DNA of 55,175 nt from CAZFER01 sp964517495 (GCA_964517495.1 CAZFER010000041.1:1-55175); one strand, 5' to 3'; shown: positions 26,433-36,124, numbered from the stretch's first letter. Notes: generated from the sequence alone by a model not told the origin. Program-made: numbers and translations.

Positions 26433-28676
26433 TTGACTTTACTGTTTATATTAATTCCCTGTATTGTTTTATATCTTTATTCCTTCAAGTTTCTTGATGC
26501 ACCGATCTCATCAGGCACCCGGTCGTTTCTCCTCTTTTGCCGTCTCGGGTTTTTACTCTTTCTGCTTTACCTGGTGATGATGCCACAAGTAACTGAGAAA
26601 ATGAGGATTAGCCAATCTCCAACACTTTTCGTGGCGATTGATGATTCCCTGAGCATGTCTTATCCCATCGAGCATGCCAATCCCACCTCAGACAGTAATT
26701 CCTCATCCCGATGGGAGCAAATGATCGATAAACTTACTGATGGTGATCTCTTATCCGATTGGGAAAATAAGGGTTTTGATTTGAAATTCTCCCTGTTCTC
26801 ATCATTGGCACAAACAAAAGATGAGCAACAACCATGGACTTCTCTGTTCCCCAAATCAGCCACTCCTGGATTTGTTTATACCGATCTATCTTCTGCCATT
26901 CAATCATATCATCAAAATGCATCAAACAATCGATCCTCTTTTTTGCTGTTATTTACAGATGGCCGCTGGAATAATGGCTCCGATCCCGTTTCATCAACCG
27001 CCGGCTACTGGTCGGGAACTTCCAATCTCGCCCAAATCACCAATCAACGCATCTATTCTTTCGGCATCGGTTCAACTGCATCATATTTTGATCTGATTGT
27101 GGAGAAACTCATCGTTCCCCCCACCGGACGAGAGGGTGAATCTCTGACAACTCAAGCCCATGTGCGAATCAATGGAGATTTAGTCTCAAAAAGAGTAACA
27201 ACACAAATACGCTGCATTTCAACCCGGAATAAAGAACTGCATTTCGAAGAAAAAGTTGTCGAACTCAATGATCAAACCCGTGAGAAAATCCTCTCATTCA
27301 ATATCCCCTCACTCCCCGCCGGTGATTATTCAGTCGTGGTTGAAACCCTCACCAACGAGAATGAACTTTACTCTGAAAACAACAAACTTGTCCGTGGACT
27401 GAGGATTCGGGATGCAAAAGACCCCATCCTCATGCTTTCCTCAGCCCCCGATTGGGAAAGCAAATTTCTTGAACGAAACTTGGAAGAGCAAGGTATTTTT
27501 GATGTTCACGCCTATTTGATGCATGAAAATGGCCTGGCCCGGCTGGGTGATCGCCGCTGGATCGAACAACAAACCGGCAACCCTTACGAATCGAAGATCC
27601 AGGATGTCCAAACATTATCTGACCTCCAACCTATACTAAACCGCTGGTCTACGATCATTTTACATAATCTTCGTTTCTCAACCAATCATCTGGAATTCGC
27701 CCAGGCATTGCGGGATTATATTGAAAATGGAGGCGGCGTCTTATTTGTACCGGGACCTTTAAATACCAACCCCCAACCCCCCAATATCAGAGACATTCTA
27801 CCAAAACCTCTTGCTCAAAATTATATGATGGTCCAACAACCGGTTTCCCCAGTAATCCAAAGCGCTTCCCAACACGGTTTTCAAACCGTTTTTCAATCAG
27901 TGCAATCGAATGAATTACCACCCCTCTCCCCCTATTTTCAATCAAATATTCAATCAATTGTTGGTACGACCCTTCTAAATGGGCTTAGTGCCTTAAATGA
28001 AAATGTCCCTCTTGTCCAACTCCACCGATTCGGATTGGGACGCATCATTACCACTCACTCCAATGCTTTTTGGCGATGGTCAATGATGACCCCAAAACAG
28101 GTGACCAAGCCATTTTGGATATCTCTGCTTTACCGGGCCAATCCTAACTTGCAAACCGGCCAACACCAGCTCTATACCGATGGTTCCGTTTATGAAACAT
28201 ACGAGACTGTTCGTATCCTCTATCGATCGCCTGTCACGGTGGATTCAGTCACATTGGCAAGTATTCCGGTTGAAATTTATGGACCTGAAAATAACCAGGA
28301 ATCATTATGGCTATATCCTTCCGATACTCAAATCAATCAATATGAAGAAAATTATGTTCCCACAAAAACAGGAAATTATCGCGTGGCAAGCCAACTGAAC
28401 AACGCCACATCTGAATTTCAAGTTGTTCAAAGTAAGGTTGAATCCTATGATTTGCGGCAGAATGTAACAGACTTACGGGCAATCGCCGAACAGACTGCCG
28501 GTGAATATGCCAATTTCCCCGCCTGGGAAACTCTCGCTGAATCGATCCCATCAAAAACCATGATTAAAGAAGAACCCCGGCAGCGTTTCTTGGGCGAAAA
28601 ATGGTGGGCGGTTCTCACCTTAATTGCGCTTCTTGCTTTAGAATGGTATATGCGATGGCTGAGGGGCTTACCCTAA
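26433..28676 (+). CDS. membrane-anchored von Willebrand A domain protein
   Basis: A 747-residue protein with a TTG start (AAAGGA nine bases upstream). Two N-terminal membrane helices span about residues 3-20 and 29-50. A VWA domain follows with the metal site DDSLSMS near residue 70 and LLLFTDGRWNNG near 175. The centre (ILMLSSAPDWESKFLERNLE, then GGGVLFVPGP) resembles the GATase-like segment of large membrane VWA proteins. A C-terminal membrane helix (WWAVLTLIALLALEWYM) closes it. In many bacteria such proteins belong to MoxR-BatA-type clusters; no MoxR ATPase is here. It probably works in the periplasm in envelope biogenesis. It is divergent from the ECF operon. Confidence 0.8.
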   Translation: MTLLFILIPCIVLYLYSFKFLDAPISSGTRSFLLFCRLGFLLFLLYLVMMPQVTEKMRISQSPTLFVAIDDSLSMSYPIEHANPTSDSNSSSRWEQMIDKLTDGDLLSDWENKGFDLKFSLFSSLAQTKDEQQPWTSLFPKSATPGFVYTDLSSAIQSYHQNASNNRSSFLLLFTDGRWNNGSDPVSSTAGYWSGTSNLAQITNQRIYSFGIGSTASYFDLIVEKLIVPPTGREGESLTTQAHVRINGDLVSKRVTTQIRCISTRNKELHFEEKVVELNDQTREKILSFNIPSLPAGDYSVVVETLTNENELYSENNKLVRGLRIRDAKDPILMLSSAPDWESKFLERNLEEQGIFDVHAYLMHENGLARLGDRRWIEQQTGNPYESKIQDVQTLSDLQPILNRWSTIILHNLRFSTNHLEFAQALRDYIENGGGVLFVPGPLNTNPQPPNIRDILPKPLAQNYMMVQQPVSPVIQSASQHGFQTVFQSVQSNELPPLSPYFQSNIQSIVGTTLLNGLSALNENVPLVQLHRFGLGRIITTHSNAFWRWSMMTPKQVTKPFWISLLYRANPNLQTGQHQLYTDGSVYETYETVRILYRSPVTVDSVTLASIPVEIYGPENNQESLWLYPSDTQINQYEENYVPTKTGNYRVASQLNNATSEFQVVQSKVESYDLRQNVTDLRAIAEQTAGEYANFPAWETLAESIPSKTMIKEEPRQRFLGEKWWAVLTLIALLALEWYMRWLRGLP

Positions 28677-28699
28677 CCCTCTTTAATAAAGGAATGATA

Positions 28700-29281
28700 A
28701 TGAACCAGGAAACTGACATCAAAATATTAAGAAAACGTTTAAAAGAAATTCTTCTTCAGAATTCCTTAAAAATCGCTCCACCCCATAAACCCTTTGTTCT
28801 CGCTTCCGGAAGAACATCAACGTATTATATCGATGGCAAAAAAACAACCAGTGATCCGGAAGGATTGTATTGTATTGCCAAACTCATTTTGGATATCATA
28901 CAAAATGACGATGTTCAGGCGATAGGTGGCCCTACCCTGGGAGCCGATCCGATCGTTGGAGGTGTGTCATTACTGAGCTTCATCTCAAAAACCCCCCTCT
29001 CATTGTTTATTGTCCGCAAGGAAGCAAAAAACCATGGAACCCAAAACATGATCGAAGGGGCTGATATTTCAGGCAAACGAGTTATTGTAGTGGAAGACGT
29101 AATCACAACAGGCGGCTCAGCACTTAAAGCGATAAAAGCAATTCAAGCCCACGATGCCGGAATTGTCCGAATGATCTCTTTAGTCGATCGTGAACAAGGT
29201 GGATCGGAATGTTTTGATGGGCTTGGTATTCCTTACCATCCATTATTCACCATATCCGAATTACTCCCCCATCCCGCTTGA
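28700..29281 (+). CDS. pyrE: orotate phosphoribosyltransferase
   Basis: A 194-residue protein from ATG 28700, which has AAAGGA seven bases upstream. The longer reading begins inside the VWA gene. KPFVLASGRTSTYYIDGKKTT and the PRPP loop VIVVEDVITTGGSA are diagnostic. It attaches ribose-5-phosphate to orotate to form OMP in pyrimidine synthesis. It follows the VWA gene by 23 bases and is probably co-transcribed with it. There are no other pyr genes nearby. Length is near the family norm. Confidence 0.92.
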   Translation: MNQETDIKILRKRLKEILLQNSLKIAPPHKPFVLASGRTSTYYIDGKKTTSDPEGLYCIAKLILDIIQNDDVQAIGGPTLGADPIVGGVSLLSFISKTPLSLFIVRKEAKNHGTQNMIEGADISGKRVIVVEDVITTGGSALKAIKAIQAHDAGIVRMISLVDREQGGSECFDGLGIPYHPLFTISELLPHPA

Positions 29282-29461
29282 TCAACAATCATTACATGTT
29301 GGAAATTATACGATTGTTTTTGTTTGTTTTCTTCCTTTTCCTTTGATCAGGCCGTACAATTTGATAAGGGTATGACAAATTATTACATCGATCCAACGAC
29401 ACCTTATTAAACTTATGTTATTTTTTACCCTGAAGGCAAAGTTAAAAGAGAGGGGAACTTA

Positions 29462-31591
29462 ATGTCCAATATATTAATCAACCATTTCATTATAAGTAAG
29501 AAAATTCTTCATCGTTTTATCACCTTCACATTTCGTTCACTCTATTTATTAATCATTTCCGCTTGTCTGGTTATGAGCGTCCATGCCCAGGATGAATTTG
29601 TTCCCAATCCCATTGATGACAAACCGGTTAAATCGTTTCGGGGCCTTGGCAAATTGAATACCGCCGCCTTTTCGCCTGATGGAACCCAGGTCGCAACAGC
29701 CGGCGACATTGGAGCGATTGTATGGGATATCGAAGGCGGTACAGCTGAACCAATCCAATGGTATAAAGGCCACCAAGGACTAGTCTCCGCAGTGGAATTC
29801 TCCCCGGATGGCTATCAGCTGATTTCCGGCAGTGACGACCAGACCCTACGCTTATGGTATGTTGAATCAGGCCAGGAAGCACTGTCAATTCCATCCCATA
29901 TATCAAAAATTACGGCCGCCGCTTTTCTTCCGGATGGAAGCCGTGTGGTCACCAGCAGTTTGGATAACACAGGAAAACTGTGGGATCTCCAAACTGAAGA
30001 AGAACTGCTAACTTATATTGGACATCGCAGCGATGTAAATGACATTGCGGTGGCTGATAGTGGAGAAAAAATCGCCACGGCAGGCAGCGATCGAACCGTC
30101 AAAATCTGGGAAGCTACCCGTGCTGCCTCCCTTGTCAGTCTCGAAGGCCACACCGCACCAGTATTGGCCGTGGAATTTGAATCAGATGGAGAAAGGGTTA
30201 TTTCGGGGAGCGCGGATAATACTGCACGGCTTTGGACCCCTCCTGCCGATTCACCAGATGGACCAGTAGAGGCGGATCTCGTCTTCACCGGGCATTCCGA
30301 CCGGGTATTGGCTGTCGCCATGTCACCCGATAAAAAGTGGATTCTCACGGGAAGCGCCGATCATACCGCTAAAATCTGGGACGCAGAAGAAGGAAATTTG
30401 GTTCGAACCTTAATTGGCCATTCCAATAATGTTCACACCGTCGCTTTTACTCCCGAAGGTGACCGCATTATGACCGCGAGCGCTGATGGACGGGTGTTTT
30501 TTTGGAATACAGCCACACTCTATCCCAGAGAGGAGCCTGAACCTGAACCAACCATACCCCGGGTAGGGGGTGGATCACTGGGAGGAGAACCTGGTGATAC
30601 CCTCGTTGTACCGATTAATGTTTTTAATTTAAACAACGCCACCGCTTTTGGATTTGAATTGGAATACGATTCTGAACTTTTAACCTTTGACAGTGGAGTT
30701 TCCACTGATCACACCGTCATTTCATCGTGGGGCCTCGCGGATGCCTATGAAGATTCTCCCGGCCACTTGCAAATTGTGGCCGTGTCGTTGGATGGAGGAA
30801 CCGCGAATGGTGCTGGATTTCTCATGTTTCTCAATTTTACCGTAAACGAAGATATTGCCACTGGGCAATCTGTTGATCTCATCTTAAACGGCTTCAGCGA
30901 CGATTTGGCAGGAGCGACGTCAATCCCAATTCGAATTTCAATCGGCTTAAAAGGTGATGCAGACGGAAACGGCCAAATAACCCCTGCCGATGTGCAACTG
31001 GCATTCAACATCGCCTTAAATCGAGTCAATCGTACCATTTATCACGTTTGGGCAGCGGATGTTAATCAAGACGGGGATATAACCGCCACCGATGTACAAA
31101 TTATTTTTGAAGCAGCCTTGGGCCGGGTGGATTTAAGCACACAATTTGCTAAACAGGCTTTTCGCACAAATAACACAACTTCTTTGAGTATAGAAAATAC
31201 CCATGCCCAGTCAGGACAATCTGTCGATGTTCCATTCTACATCGATCCAGCTTCAGACATTACTTCGTTCTTGATTGATTTGGAATATGACCGCAGCAAA
31301 TTGCAATTCGCAAAAATTGTAAAAGAAAGTTCATTATCAGAAACTTTCGGCTTGGTGGATGCCTTTGAAATGGAACCAGCCCTGGTCCGAGTATCGGGTG
31401 CGGCTTTGAACGCATCTCCAATCAATCAGCCCAATGTATTGTTTTATCTACGATTCAATATTCTGGAAAACGCTGAAGGAACCGCTGAAATTCGAATAAC
31501 CAGAACCAATGATGATCTGGATGGTTCGCTAACCACCAACGGAACTGTCTTTATTAATGATAGCACCGGCATTAATTGGTCTCTTTACTGA
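29462..31591 (+). CDS. secreted WD40-cohesin-dockerin-cohesin protein ending in WSLY
   Basis: The 709-residue protein has a long N-region and a signal core (SLYLLIISACLVMSVHA, cleavage near residue 42). Residues about 55-350 hold seven WD40 repeats (GHQGLVSAVEFSPDG, SGSADNTARLW and so on), a full propeller. Residues about 369-490 are cohesin-like (EPGDTLVVPINVFNL, AFGFELEYD). About 497-560 is a dockerin with two calcium loops (DADGNGQITPADVQ, DVNQDGDITATDVQ). About 572-700 is a second cohesin-like domain (SGQSVDVPFYID, FLIDLEYD). A cohesin and dockerin in one chain could drive self-association. It ends INWSLY. Its last 20 bases overlap the convergent gene. Confidence 0.88.
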   Translation: MSNILINHFIISKKILHRFITFTFRSLYLLIISACLVMSVHAQDEFVPNPIDDKPVKSFRGLGKLNTAAFSPDGTQVATAGDIGAIVWDIEGGTAEPIQWYKGHQGLVSAVEFSPDGYQLISGSDDQTLRLWYVESGQEALSIPSHISKITAAAFLPDGSRVVTSSLDNTGKLWDLQTEEELLTYIGHRSDVNDIAVADSGEKIATAGSDRTVKIWEATRAASLVSLEGHTAPVLAVEFESDGERVISGSADNTARLWTPPADSPDGPVEADLVFTGHSDRVLAVAMSPDKKWILTGSADHTAKIWDAEEGNLVRTLIGHSNNVHTVAFTPEGDRIMTASADGRVFFWNTATLYPREEPEPEPTIPRVGGGSLGGEPGDTLVVPINVFNLNNATAFGFELEYDSELLTFDSGVSTDHTVISSWGLADAYEDSPGHLQIVAVSLDGGTANGAGFLMFLNFTVNEDIATGQSVDLILNGFSDDLAGATSIPIRISIGLKGDADGNGQITPADVQLAFNIALNRVNRTIYHVWAADVNQDGDITATDVQIIFEAALGRVDLSTQFAKQAFRTNNTTSLSIENTHAQSGQSVDVPFYIDPASDITSFLIDLEYDRSKLQFAKIVKESSLSETFGLVDAFEMEPALVRVSGAALNASPINQPNVLFYLRFNILENAEGTAEIRITRTNDDLDGSLTTNGTVFINDSTGINWSLY

Positions 31592-33116
31592 TCGGCTGAA
31601 TCTCTTTTTTATACGTGCGATATAATCCAAAACCACCAAGCATGCTCATGCCCAATGGTATGATCAATTGACTGAGCATGCTTAAATCAGGTTTGAATAT
31701 CAGCAAATTAGCCCCATGATTGATAATCCACTGCCAATGCAATACAGGATTGGAAAAATGGGGTAGATAGATCATGAATTGCATAATATATGGTATTAAT
31801 TGGGGATTGTTCTGGCGGTAAGGATAAATTAATGATTTGATGGCCAATACCGGATCCGCCCCCAATCCCAAAAATTGAACAAATAATGCAAATCCTATAA
31901 ACAACAACCACCCAATTCGACGAGGGGATGTGGTTAATAACGGTCTTCCCCTAAAACACGAAGCAGCAAATAGCATCAGGAACGGCGTGACTTGATAAAT
32001 ATGCCGCGGCCCCCAATCATACCCTCCCGCCCAATTTTGCCACTTCGAAAGAACAGCCAAATAAGCAGCGCAAATCAATCCGATCCCCACACACTCCCTG
32101 GGCTGATAACGCCATAATCGATAGATGCCCACAATCGCAAAAATCAAAGGGGGAGAATAAAGAAAAAGACTGCGTCCCGGGGTAAGCAAAAATCCGTGTA
32201 ACCCTACCAGCAACGGTGTGATAAACCGTATATTCTCCGGCTGATCTTCATAACCCGTAGAGAACGCTGAACCAAAACGATACATATTATAAGCAAGGAT
32301 AAGGGCCAATACAGCAATAAATGGAATTCCAAAAAGCAATAAACGTTTAAACGAAAACCGGACACTCCATTCCCCATCTTTTAAAAAGACCAATAACAAC
32401 CAGGCAGCCGCCGGTAAAGTGATGATTGAATCCAAACGTGTGAGTATGGCATAAGACCAAAAAATCCCAGCTATTAAATACCACCAGGAAACCGGGGATT
32501 TTTGTTCTGCTTTTAATATCGACCACATTGCCGCAATCAAGCAAAATGCCGACAATGGCTCAGTAAAAAATGTACGCCCATGAGGCCAGGCATACGTACA
32601 AAACGCCAACACCAACGTAAATACTATCGCTCGAAAACGAGATATTCCAAGAATTAAAAAAAGATCACAACACAGCACACACATCATCGCAGTGATGCCC
32701 ATCGTAAAAACAGTCATCCACCACTGTAAAAAATCGGTCCCCTCGCGCTCTCCCTGTTTAATATTATCCAGGTAATTCTTTTCAGTATTCTCAGAATGAT
32801 CAATCCACTTTCCTAAAGCACACCAAGGCGCCGATACAAGCGGTAATCCCAATCCATATTGGGCATACTCTCTCCCATCTTTCCCCCGCTTACTGGCAAA
32901 CCCACCCCCAATTGGTGGGATGGCTCCCTTTTTCCCCTCAATAAATGACATGGTGGTTCTTAAATTCAACTTCTCATCCGGAGTGGTTAAAAAATGAGCA
33001 GGGGAAAATAACAGGTAGATTCCCATAATAAATACAAATAGGTTCAATTTGATAGGTAAAGTTGTATGATCTATAGTCGCGTTTAACGAACCGTCTGACA
33101 TTGGCAAAATCCTCAT
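31572..33116 (-). CDS. polytopic membrane protein, GT-C glycosyltransferase-like
   Basis: A 514-residue protein with about 11-12 hydrophobic helices. The first helix (LNLFVFIMGIYLLFSP) is followed by an outer loop with TTPDEKLNLRTTMSFIEG, placing an acidic pair where GT-C enzymes have their catalytic DE/DD. WPHGRTFFTEPLSAFCLIAAM and the repeated Trp/Arg loops are similar to dolichyl/undecaprenyl-phosphate mannosyltransferase-type proteins. It would transfer a sugar from a lipid carrier on the outer face of the membrane. The C-terminal coding end overlaps the last 20 bases of the convergent dockerin gene. Function by topology only. Confidence 0.7.
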   Translation of the reverse strand: MRILPMSDGSLNATIDHTTLPIKLNLFVFIMGIYLLFSPAHFLTTPDEKLNLRTTMSFIEGKKGAIPPIGGGFASKRGKDGREYAQYGLGLPLVSAPWCALGKWIDHSENTEKNYLDNIKQGEREGTDFLQWWMTVFTMGITAMMCVLCCDLFLILGISRFRAIVFTLVLAFCTYAWPHGRTFFTEPLSAFCLIAAMWSILKAEQKSPVSWWYLIAGIFWSYAILTRLDSIITLPAAAWLLLVFLKDGEWSVRFSFKRLLLFGIPFIAVLALILAYNMYRFGSAFSTGYEDQPENIRFITPLLVGLHGFLLTPGRSLFLYSPPLIFAIVGIYRLWRYQPRECVGIGLICAAYLAVLSKWQNWAGGYDWGPRHIYQVTPFLMLFAASCFRGRPLLTTSPRRIGWLLFIGFALFVQFLGLGADPVLAIKSLIYPYRQNNPQLIPYIMQFMIYLPHFSNPVLHWQWIINHGANLLIFKPDLSMLSQLIIPLGMSMLGGFGLYRTYKKEIQPISKETN

Positions 33117-33276
33117 TCGATTTGATTCCGATTAGGCGGTTTCCTCTGTTGCGTTTGGCTTGAGAGATGTAAACTATTCTCAGTGTGATATGTTACCGTA
33201 CCCTGTGGGGATGGGCTACTCTTTCAAGTTGAATCAGGCCATAGTAAAACTTTAAGATAAATAAGGATTCACAAAA

Positions 33277-34020
33277 ATGTCAGGTCACTCTAAGTGGAGT
33301 ACAATCAAACACAAAAAAGCAAAACTGGACGCTCAACGTGGAAAGGTATTCACCAAAATTATTAAGGAAATCACTATTGCCGCCCGTTTGGGGGGAGGTG
33401 ATCCTGCCTCAAATCCACGACTGCGCACTGCCATTGAAAATGCCAAAAACGCCAATATGCCCAATACCAATATTGACAAGGCAATCAAAAAAGGAACAGG
33501 CGAATTGCCCGGTGTGACCTATGAAGAGGCATCCTACGAGGGATATGGCCCCGGTGGGGTGGCTGTTTTTGTCGAAGTACTCACCGACAATAAAAACAGA
33601 ATTACCGCTGAAATCCGGCACCTGTTCGGTAAAAACGGCGGCAATCTTGGTGAATCCGGAAGTGTTTCCTGGATATTCAACCGAAAAGGCATGATCACGA
33701 TCGATGATGAAAATGTCTCCGAAGAAGAGATGATGGAAGTAGCCATCGAAGCCGGTGCTGAAGATGTCCAATATGATGATGGTTTTTGCGTGATCTACAC
33801 GGCACTCGAGGATTTGGATGCCGTCCGGAAGGTTCTCGAAGAAAAAGGATATAAAATTGGCAGCGCAGAATTAACTCGCGTTCCTGAAAATACCGTCGCC
33901 CTCGAAGGCAAAACCGCCGAAACCATGCTTAAACTTATGGAAGCACTTGAAGATAACGACGATGTCCAAAACGTATATGCTAATTTTGATATCCCCGATG
34001 AAGTCATGCAAAGTGCTTAA
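33277..34020 (+). CDS. yebC: YebC/PmpR-family protein (DUF28)
   Basis: A 247-residue YebC protein, MSGHSKWSTIKHKKAK at the start and the usual three-domain plan. GGDPASNPRLRTAIENAK, YEGYGPGGVAVFVE and NLGESGSVSWIFNRKG are strongly conserved. The family was described as transcription regulators and has recently been linked to relief of ribosome stalling. It is cytoplasmic. It is followed by ruvC and ruvA, a common gene order, although a terminator lies between yebC and ruvC here. TAAGGA precedes the ATG at a somewhat long spacing. Confidence 0.95.
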   Translation: MSGHSKWSTIKHKKAKLDAQRGKVFTKIIKEITIAARLGGGDPASNPRLRTAIENAKNANMPNTNIDKAIKKGTGELPGVTYEEASYEGYGPGGVAVFVEVLTDNKNRITAEIRHLFGKNGGNLGESGSVSWIFNRKGMITIDDENVSEEEMMEVAIEAGAEDVQYDDGFCVIYTALEDLDAVRKVLEEKGYKIGSAELTRVPENTVALEGKTAETMLKLMEALEDNDDVQNVYANFDIPDEVMQSA

Positions 34021-34060
34021 ATTTTTGAATTTTCATTTCTTTTCCCATCTTTTTCATCTC

Positions 34061-34090
34061 AAGGGGCATGGTAAACCATGCCCCTTTATC
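34061..34090 (+). terminator. intrinsic terminator between yebC and ruvC
   Basis: AAGGGGCATGG (34061-34071) and CCATGCCCCTT (34076-34086) form a perfect 11-base stem with a 4-base loop, ending in TTTAT. It should end most yebC transcripts before ruvC. Confidence 0.85.
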
Positions 34091-34129
34091 ATAGAATCGC
34101 TTGATTTCAAAAAGAGTTGAGAATATATC

Positions 34130-34663
34130 GTGCCTATACAATCGGTTGAGCGGATTATTGGTATTGATCCCGGTTTACAAGCGTTGGGTTTTGGAGTGAT
34201 CGAGGCAAAAGGTCGTCAAGCGAAAATGCTTGACTACGGAGCGATAACCACAACTCCCCGTCAAGAATTTCCCTTGCGCCTACAACTAATTTATGAGGGA
34301 GTGGAAAATCTTATCCACCAATACCAACCTCATCGCATGGTTTTTGAAAAATTGATCTATTGCAAAAACATCTCTATCGCTTTATCAATGGGCCAGGCAC
34401 GGGGAGCGGCCATTGTCGCCGGCGCCCGCGCGGGTTTACCCATGTCTGAATTTAACCCCACTGAAATAAAATCGGCTGTCGTTGGCCGGGGACGTGCAAC
34501 CAAAGAGCAAGTTCAAAAAATGGTTCAGATTTTACTATCCCTAAAAGAAATTCCTCATCCTAACCATGCCGCCGATGCATTAGCCGTCGCATTAACGTAT
34601 GTACACTCCATCGACGTTACCCGGCGATTGGATCAATCTGTTCAAATAACAACAAAAAGATAA
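34130..34663 (+). CDS. ruvC: Holliday junction resolvase RuvC
   Basis: A 177-residue RuvC of normal length starting at GTG. The first catalytic Asp is in GIDPGLQALGFGVIE, the Glu in VFEKLIYCKN, and the C-terminal acidic pair in NHAADALAVAL. MGQARGAAIVAGARAG is the conserved helix. It cuts four-way junctions in DNA recombination repair together with RuvAB. ruvA follows after 48 bases; ruvB is not in this window. Confidence 0.96.
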   Translation: MPIQSVERIIGIDPGLQALGFGVIEAKGRQAKMLDYGAITTTPRQEFPLRLQLIYEGVENLIHQYQPHRMVFEKLIYCKNISIALSMGQARGAAIVAGARAGLPMSEFNPTEIKSAVVGRGRATKEQVQKMVQILLSLKEIPHPNHAADALAVALTYVHSIDVTRRLDQSVQITTKR

Positions 34664-34711
34664 TCGCTGAGAATAATTTGTTTGGGTATATAAATAAGGA
34701 ATGGAAATAAC

Positions 34712-35317
34712 ATGATTGCCTTTATATCCGGTTTGCTCCACTCGAAACGAGAAAACATTGCGATAATTGAAGTCAGTGGAATCGGTTACCTTCTATATAT
34801 TCCAACTTCCACTTACCGACACTTACCTTCGGTTGGAGAACCAGTCACTCTTCATACCCAATTTCAATTGAGAGAAGATGACGCCAAATTGTTCGGTTTC
34901 GCCTCAGAAAAAGAACGCGATGTTTTTCAAATTCTAATGGGTGTGAGCGGCGTTGGCACCAAAATGGCACTTGATATTCTCTCCCACTTACCCATAGAAC
35001 GATTGGTCGAAGCAGTGCAAAACGATAATCATACCATGCTGTGCCAGGTTCCCGGAATTGGGAAAAAACGGGCAGAGAAAATTCTGTTTGATCTCAAACG
35101 TCTTTCCCATCCTTTGCTCCTTGTACCTGTTCAAACCGCACAATCCCCTGTTGCATCTCATTCTCTTTCCAGCACCATGAAGGAAGCCGAGGAAGCCTTG
35201 ATTGCCTTGGGACTAAAACCTCTCGAAGCTCAACGGGCAATCGTGGCAGCAGCCTCCAATGTTGGCCGTGACGCCCAGGTTTCAGAATTGCTTAAGGAAG
35301 CTCTCCGCCACCGCTGA
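34712..35317 (+). CDS. ruvA: Holliday junction branch-migration protein RuvA
   Basis: A 201-residue RuvA: OB-fold domain (MIAFISGLLHSKRENIA, VSGIGYLLYIPT, FQLREDDAKLFGFASEKER), two helix-hairpin-helix motifs (ILMGVSGVGTKMALDIL and MLCQVPGIGKKRAEKI), and the flexible link to domain III, which binds RuvB (TMKEAEEALIALGLKPLEAQRA). It targets RuvB to four-way junctions. TAAGGAA upstream supports the ATG. No ruvB follows, so that subunit is encoded elsewhere. Confidence 0.96.
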   Translation: MIAFISGLLHSKRENIAIIEVSGIGYLLYIPTSTYRHLPSVGEPVTLHTQFQLREDDAKLFGFASEKERDVFQILMGVSGVGTKMALDILSHLPIERLVEAVQNDNHTMLCQVPGIGKKRAEKILFDLKRLSHPLLLVPVQTAQSPVASHSLSSTMKEAEEALIALGLKPLEAQRAIVAAASNVGRDAQVSELLKEALRHR

Positions 35318-35761
35318 TGAGAATCTCCTGAAACCATATTTTCAAAAACGTTATTAAAATTGATTTTTTTTCCAAAATTTTAATAATACTTTTTATATAT
35401 CACTGGTTTCTCTACGTATATTCTTGAATTGGGCTACAAAATTTGGAAAATGTAGCTCAACCGATTACATATAAACAAGTTGAAAAATGATTCTCAAATT
35501 GTATTAAGTCCTTTCATTATTCTCACTTATAAAAAATATATGCTATAACCCCTTAATAATTAATAATATATCATTCACCCAGGTCGTTATAGTGTTCCAA
35601 TTTTTCGTCCTTTCATGTATTGGTGAGGTCTCATTAAAAATGGTACGATACTTGTTTATAGAAATTGACTCAGGGGTTATTCGTGTGTTCACTTTATAGT
35701 TGCCTACACAACAACATTTGAGCTAGGAATTGACAATATTGTGTCATGAAGGAGGAGAAAA
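35318..35761. other. 444-base AT-rich intergenic gap with two inverted repeats
   Basis: No gene is visible. TTATTAAAATT (35351-35361) pairs perfectly with AATTTTAATAA (35376-35386), followed by a T-rich stretch; this is a plausible but weak AT-only terminator for ruvA. A second inverted repeat is TTGGGCTACA (35429-35438) and TGTAGCTCAA (35451-35460), nine of ten bases matching, without a T-run. The chemotaxis promoter must lie in the right half; I see no clear -35/-10 or sigma-54/sigma-28 sequence. Confidence 0.5.
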
Positions 35762-36124
35762 GTGGGTAACATTATGATTGTTGACGATGCGGCTTTTATG
35801 CGCGCTACACTGAAGGATGTTATTACCAAAGGGGGACATACCGTTATTTGTGAAGCAGTTAACGGTGAGGAGGCGATTGATAAATATAAAATTCACTCCC
35901 CTGATGTAATGACTTTGGATATCACCATGCCGGAAATGGATGGCCTGGAAGCTTTGAAACAAATTATGCAGATCGATGCAAATGCCAAAGTGATTATGTG
36001 CAGCGCGATCGGACAACAAGCCAATGTCCTGGAATCCATAAAAGCCGGGGCTAAAGATTTTATTGTCAAACCGTTTCAAGCAGAAAGGGTCATAGAAGCA
36101 ATCAACAAAGTCTTAGGTGCTTAA
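35762..36124 (+). CDS. cheY: chemotaxis response regulator CheY
   Basis: A 120-residue single receiver domain with all key residues: acidic pair in MIVDDAAFMR, phospho-acceptor Asp in VMTLDITMPEMDG, Ser in VIMCSAIGQ and Lys in DFIVKPFQ. Starts at GTG with GGAGG five to six bases before it. It carries the signal from CheA to the motor (flagellar or pilus). It is first in the run cheY-cheX-cheR-cheA-cheB, and resembles the stand-alone CheY of Thermotoga/Bacillus-type systems, which also use CheX/CheC phosphatases. Confidence 0.92.
   Translation: MGNIMIVDDAAFMRATLKDVITKGGHTVICEAVNGEEAIDKYKIHSPDVMTLDITMPEMDGLEALKQIMQIDANAKVIMCSAIGQQANVLESIKAGAKDFIVKPFQAERVIEAINKVLGA

Noticed and set aside
34712..35761. 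ruvB downstream of ruvA
   Set aside because: The 444 bases after ruvA contain no reading frame of that size and the next gene is cheY.
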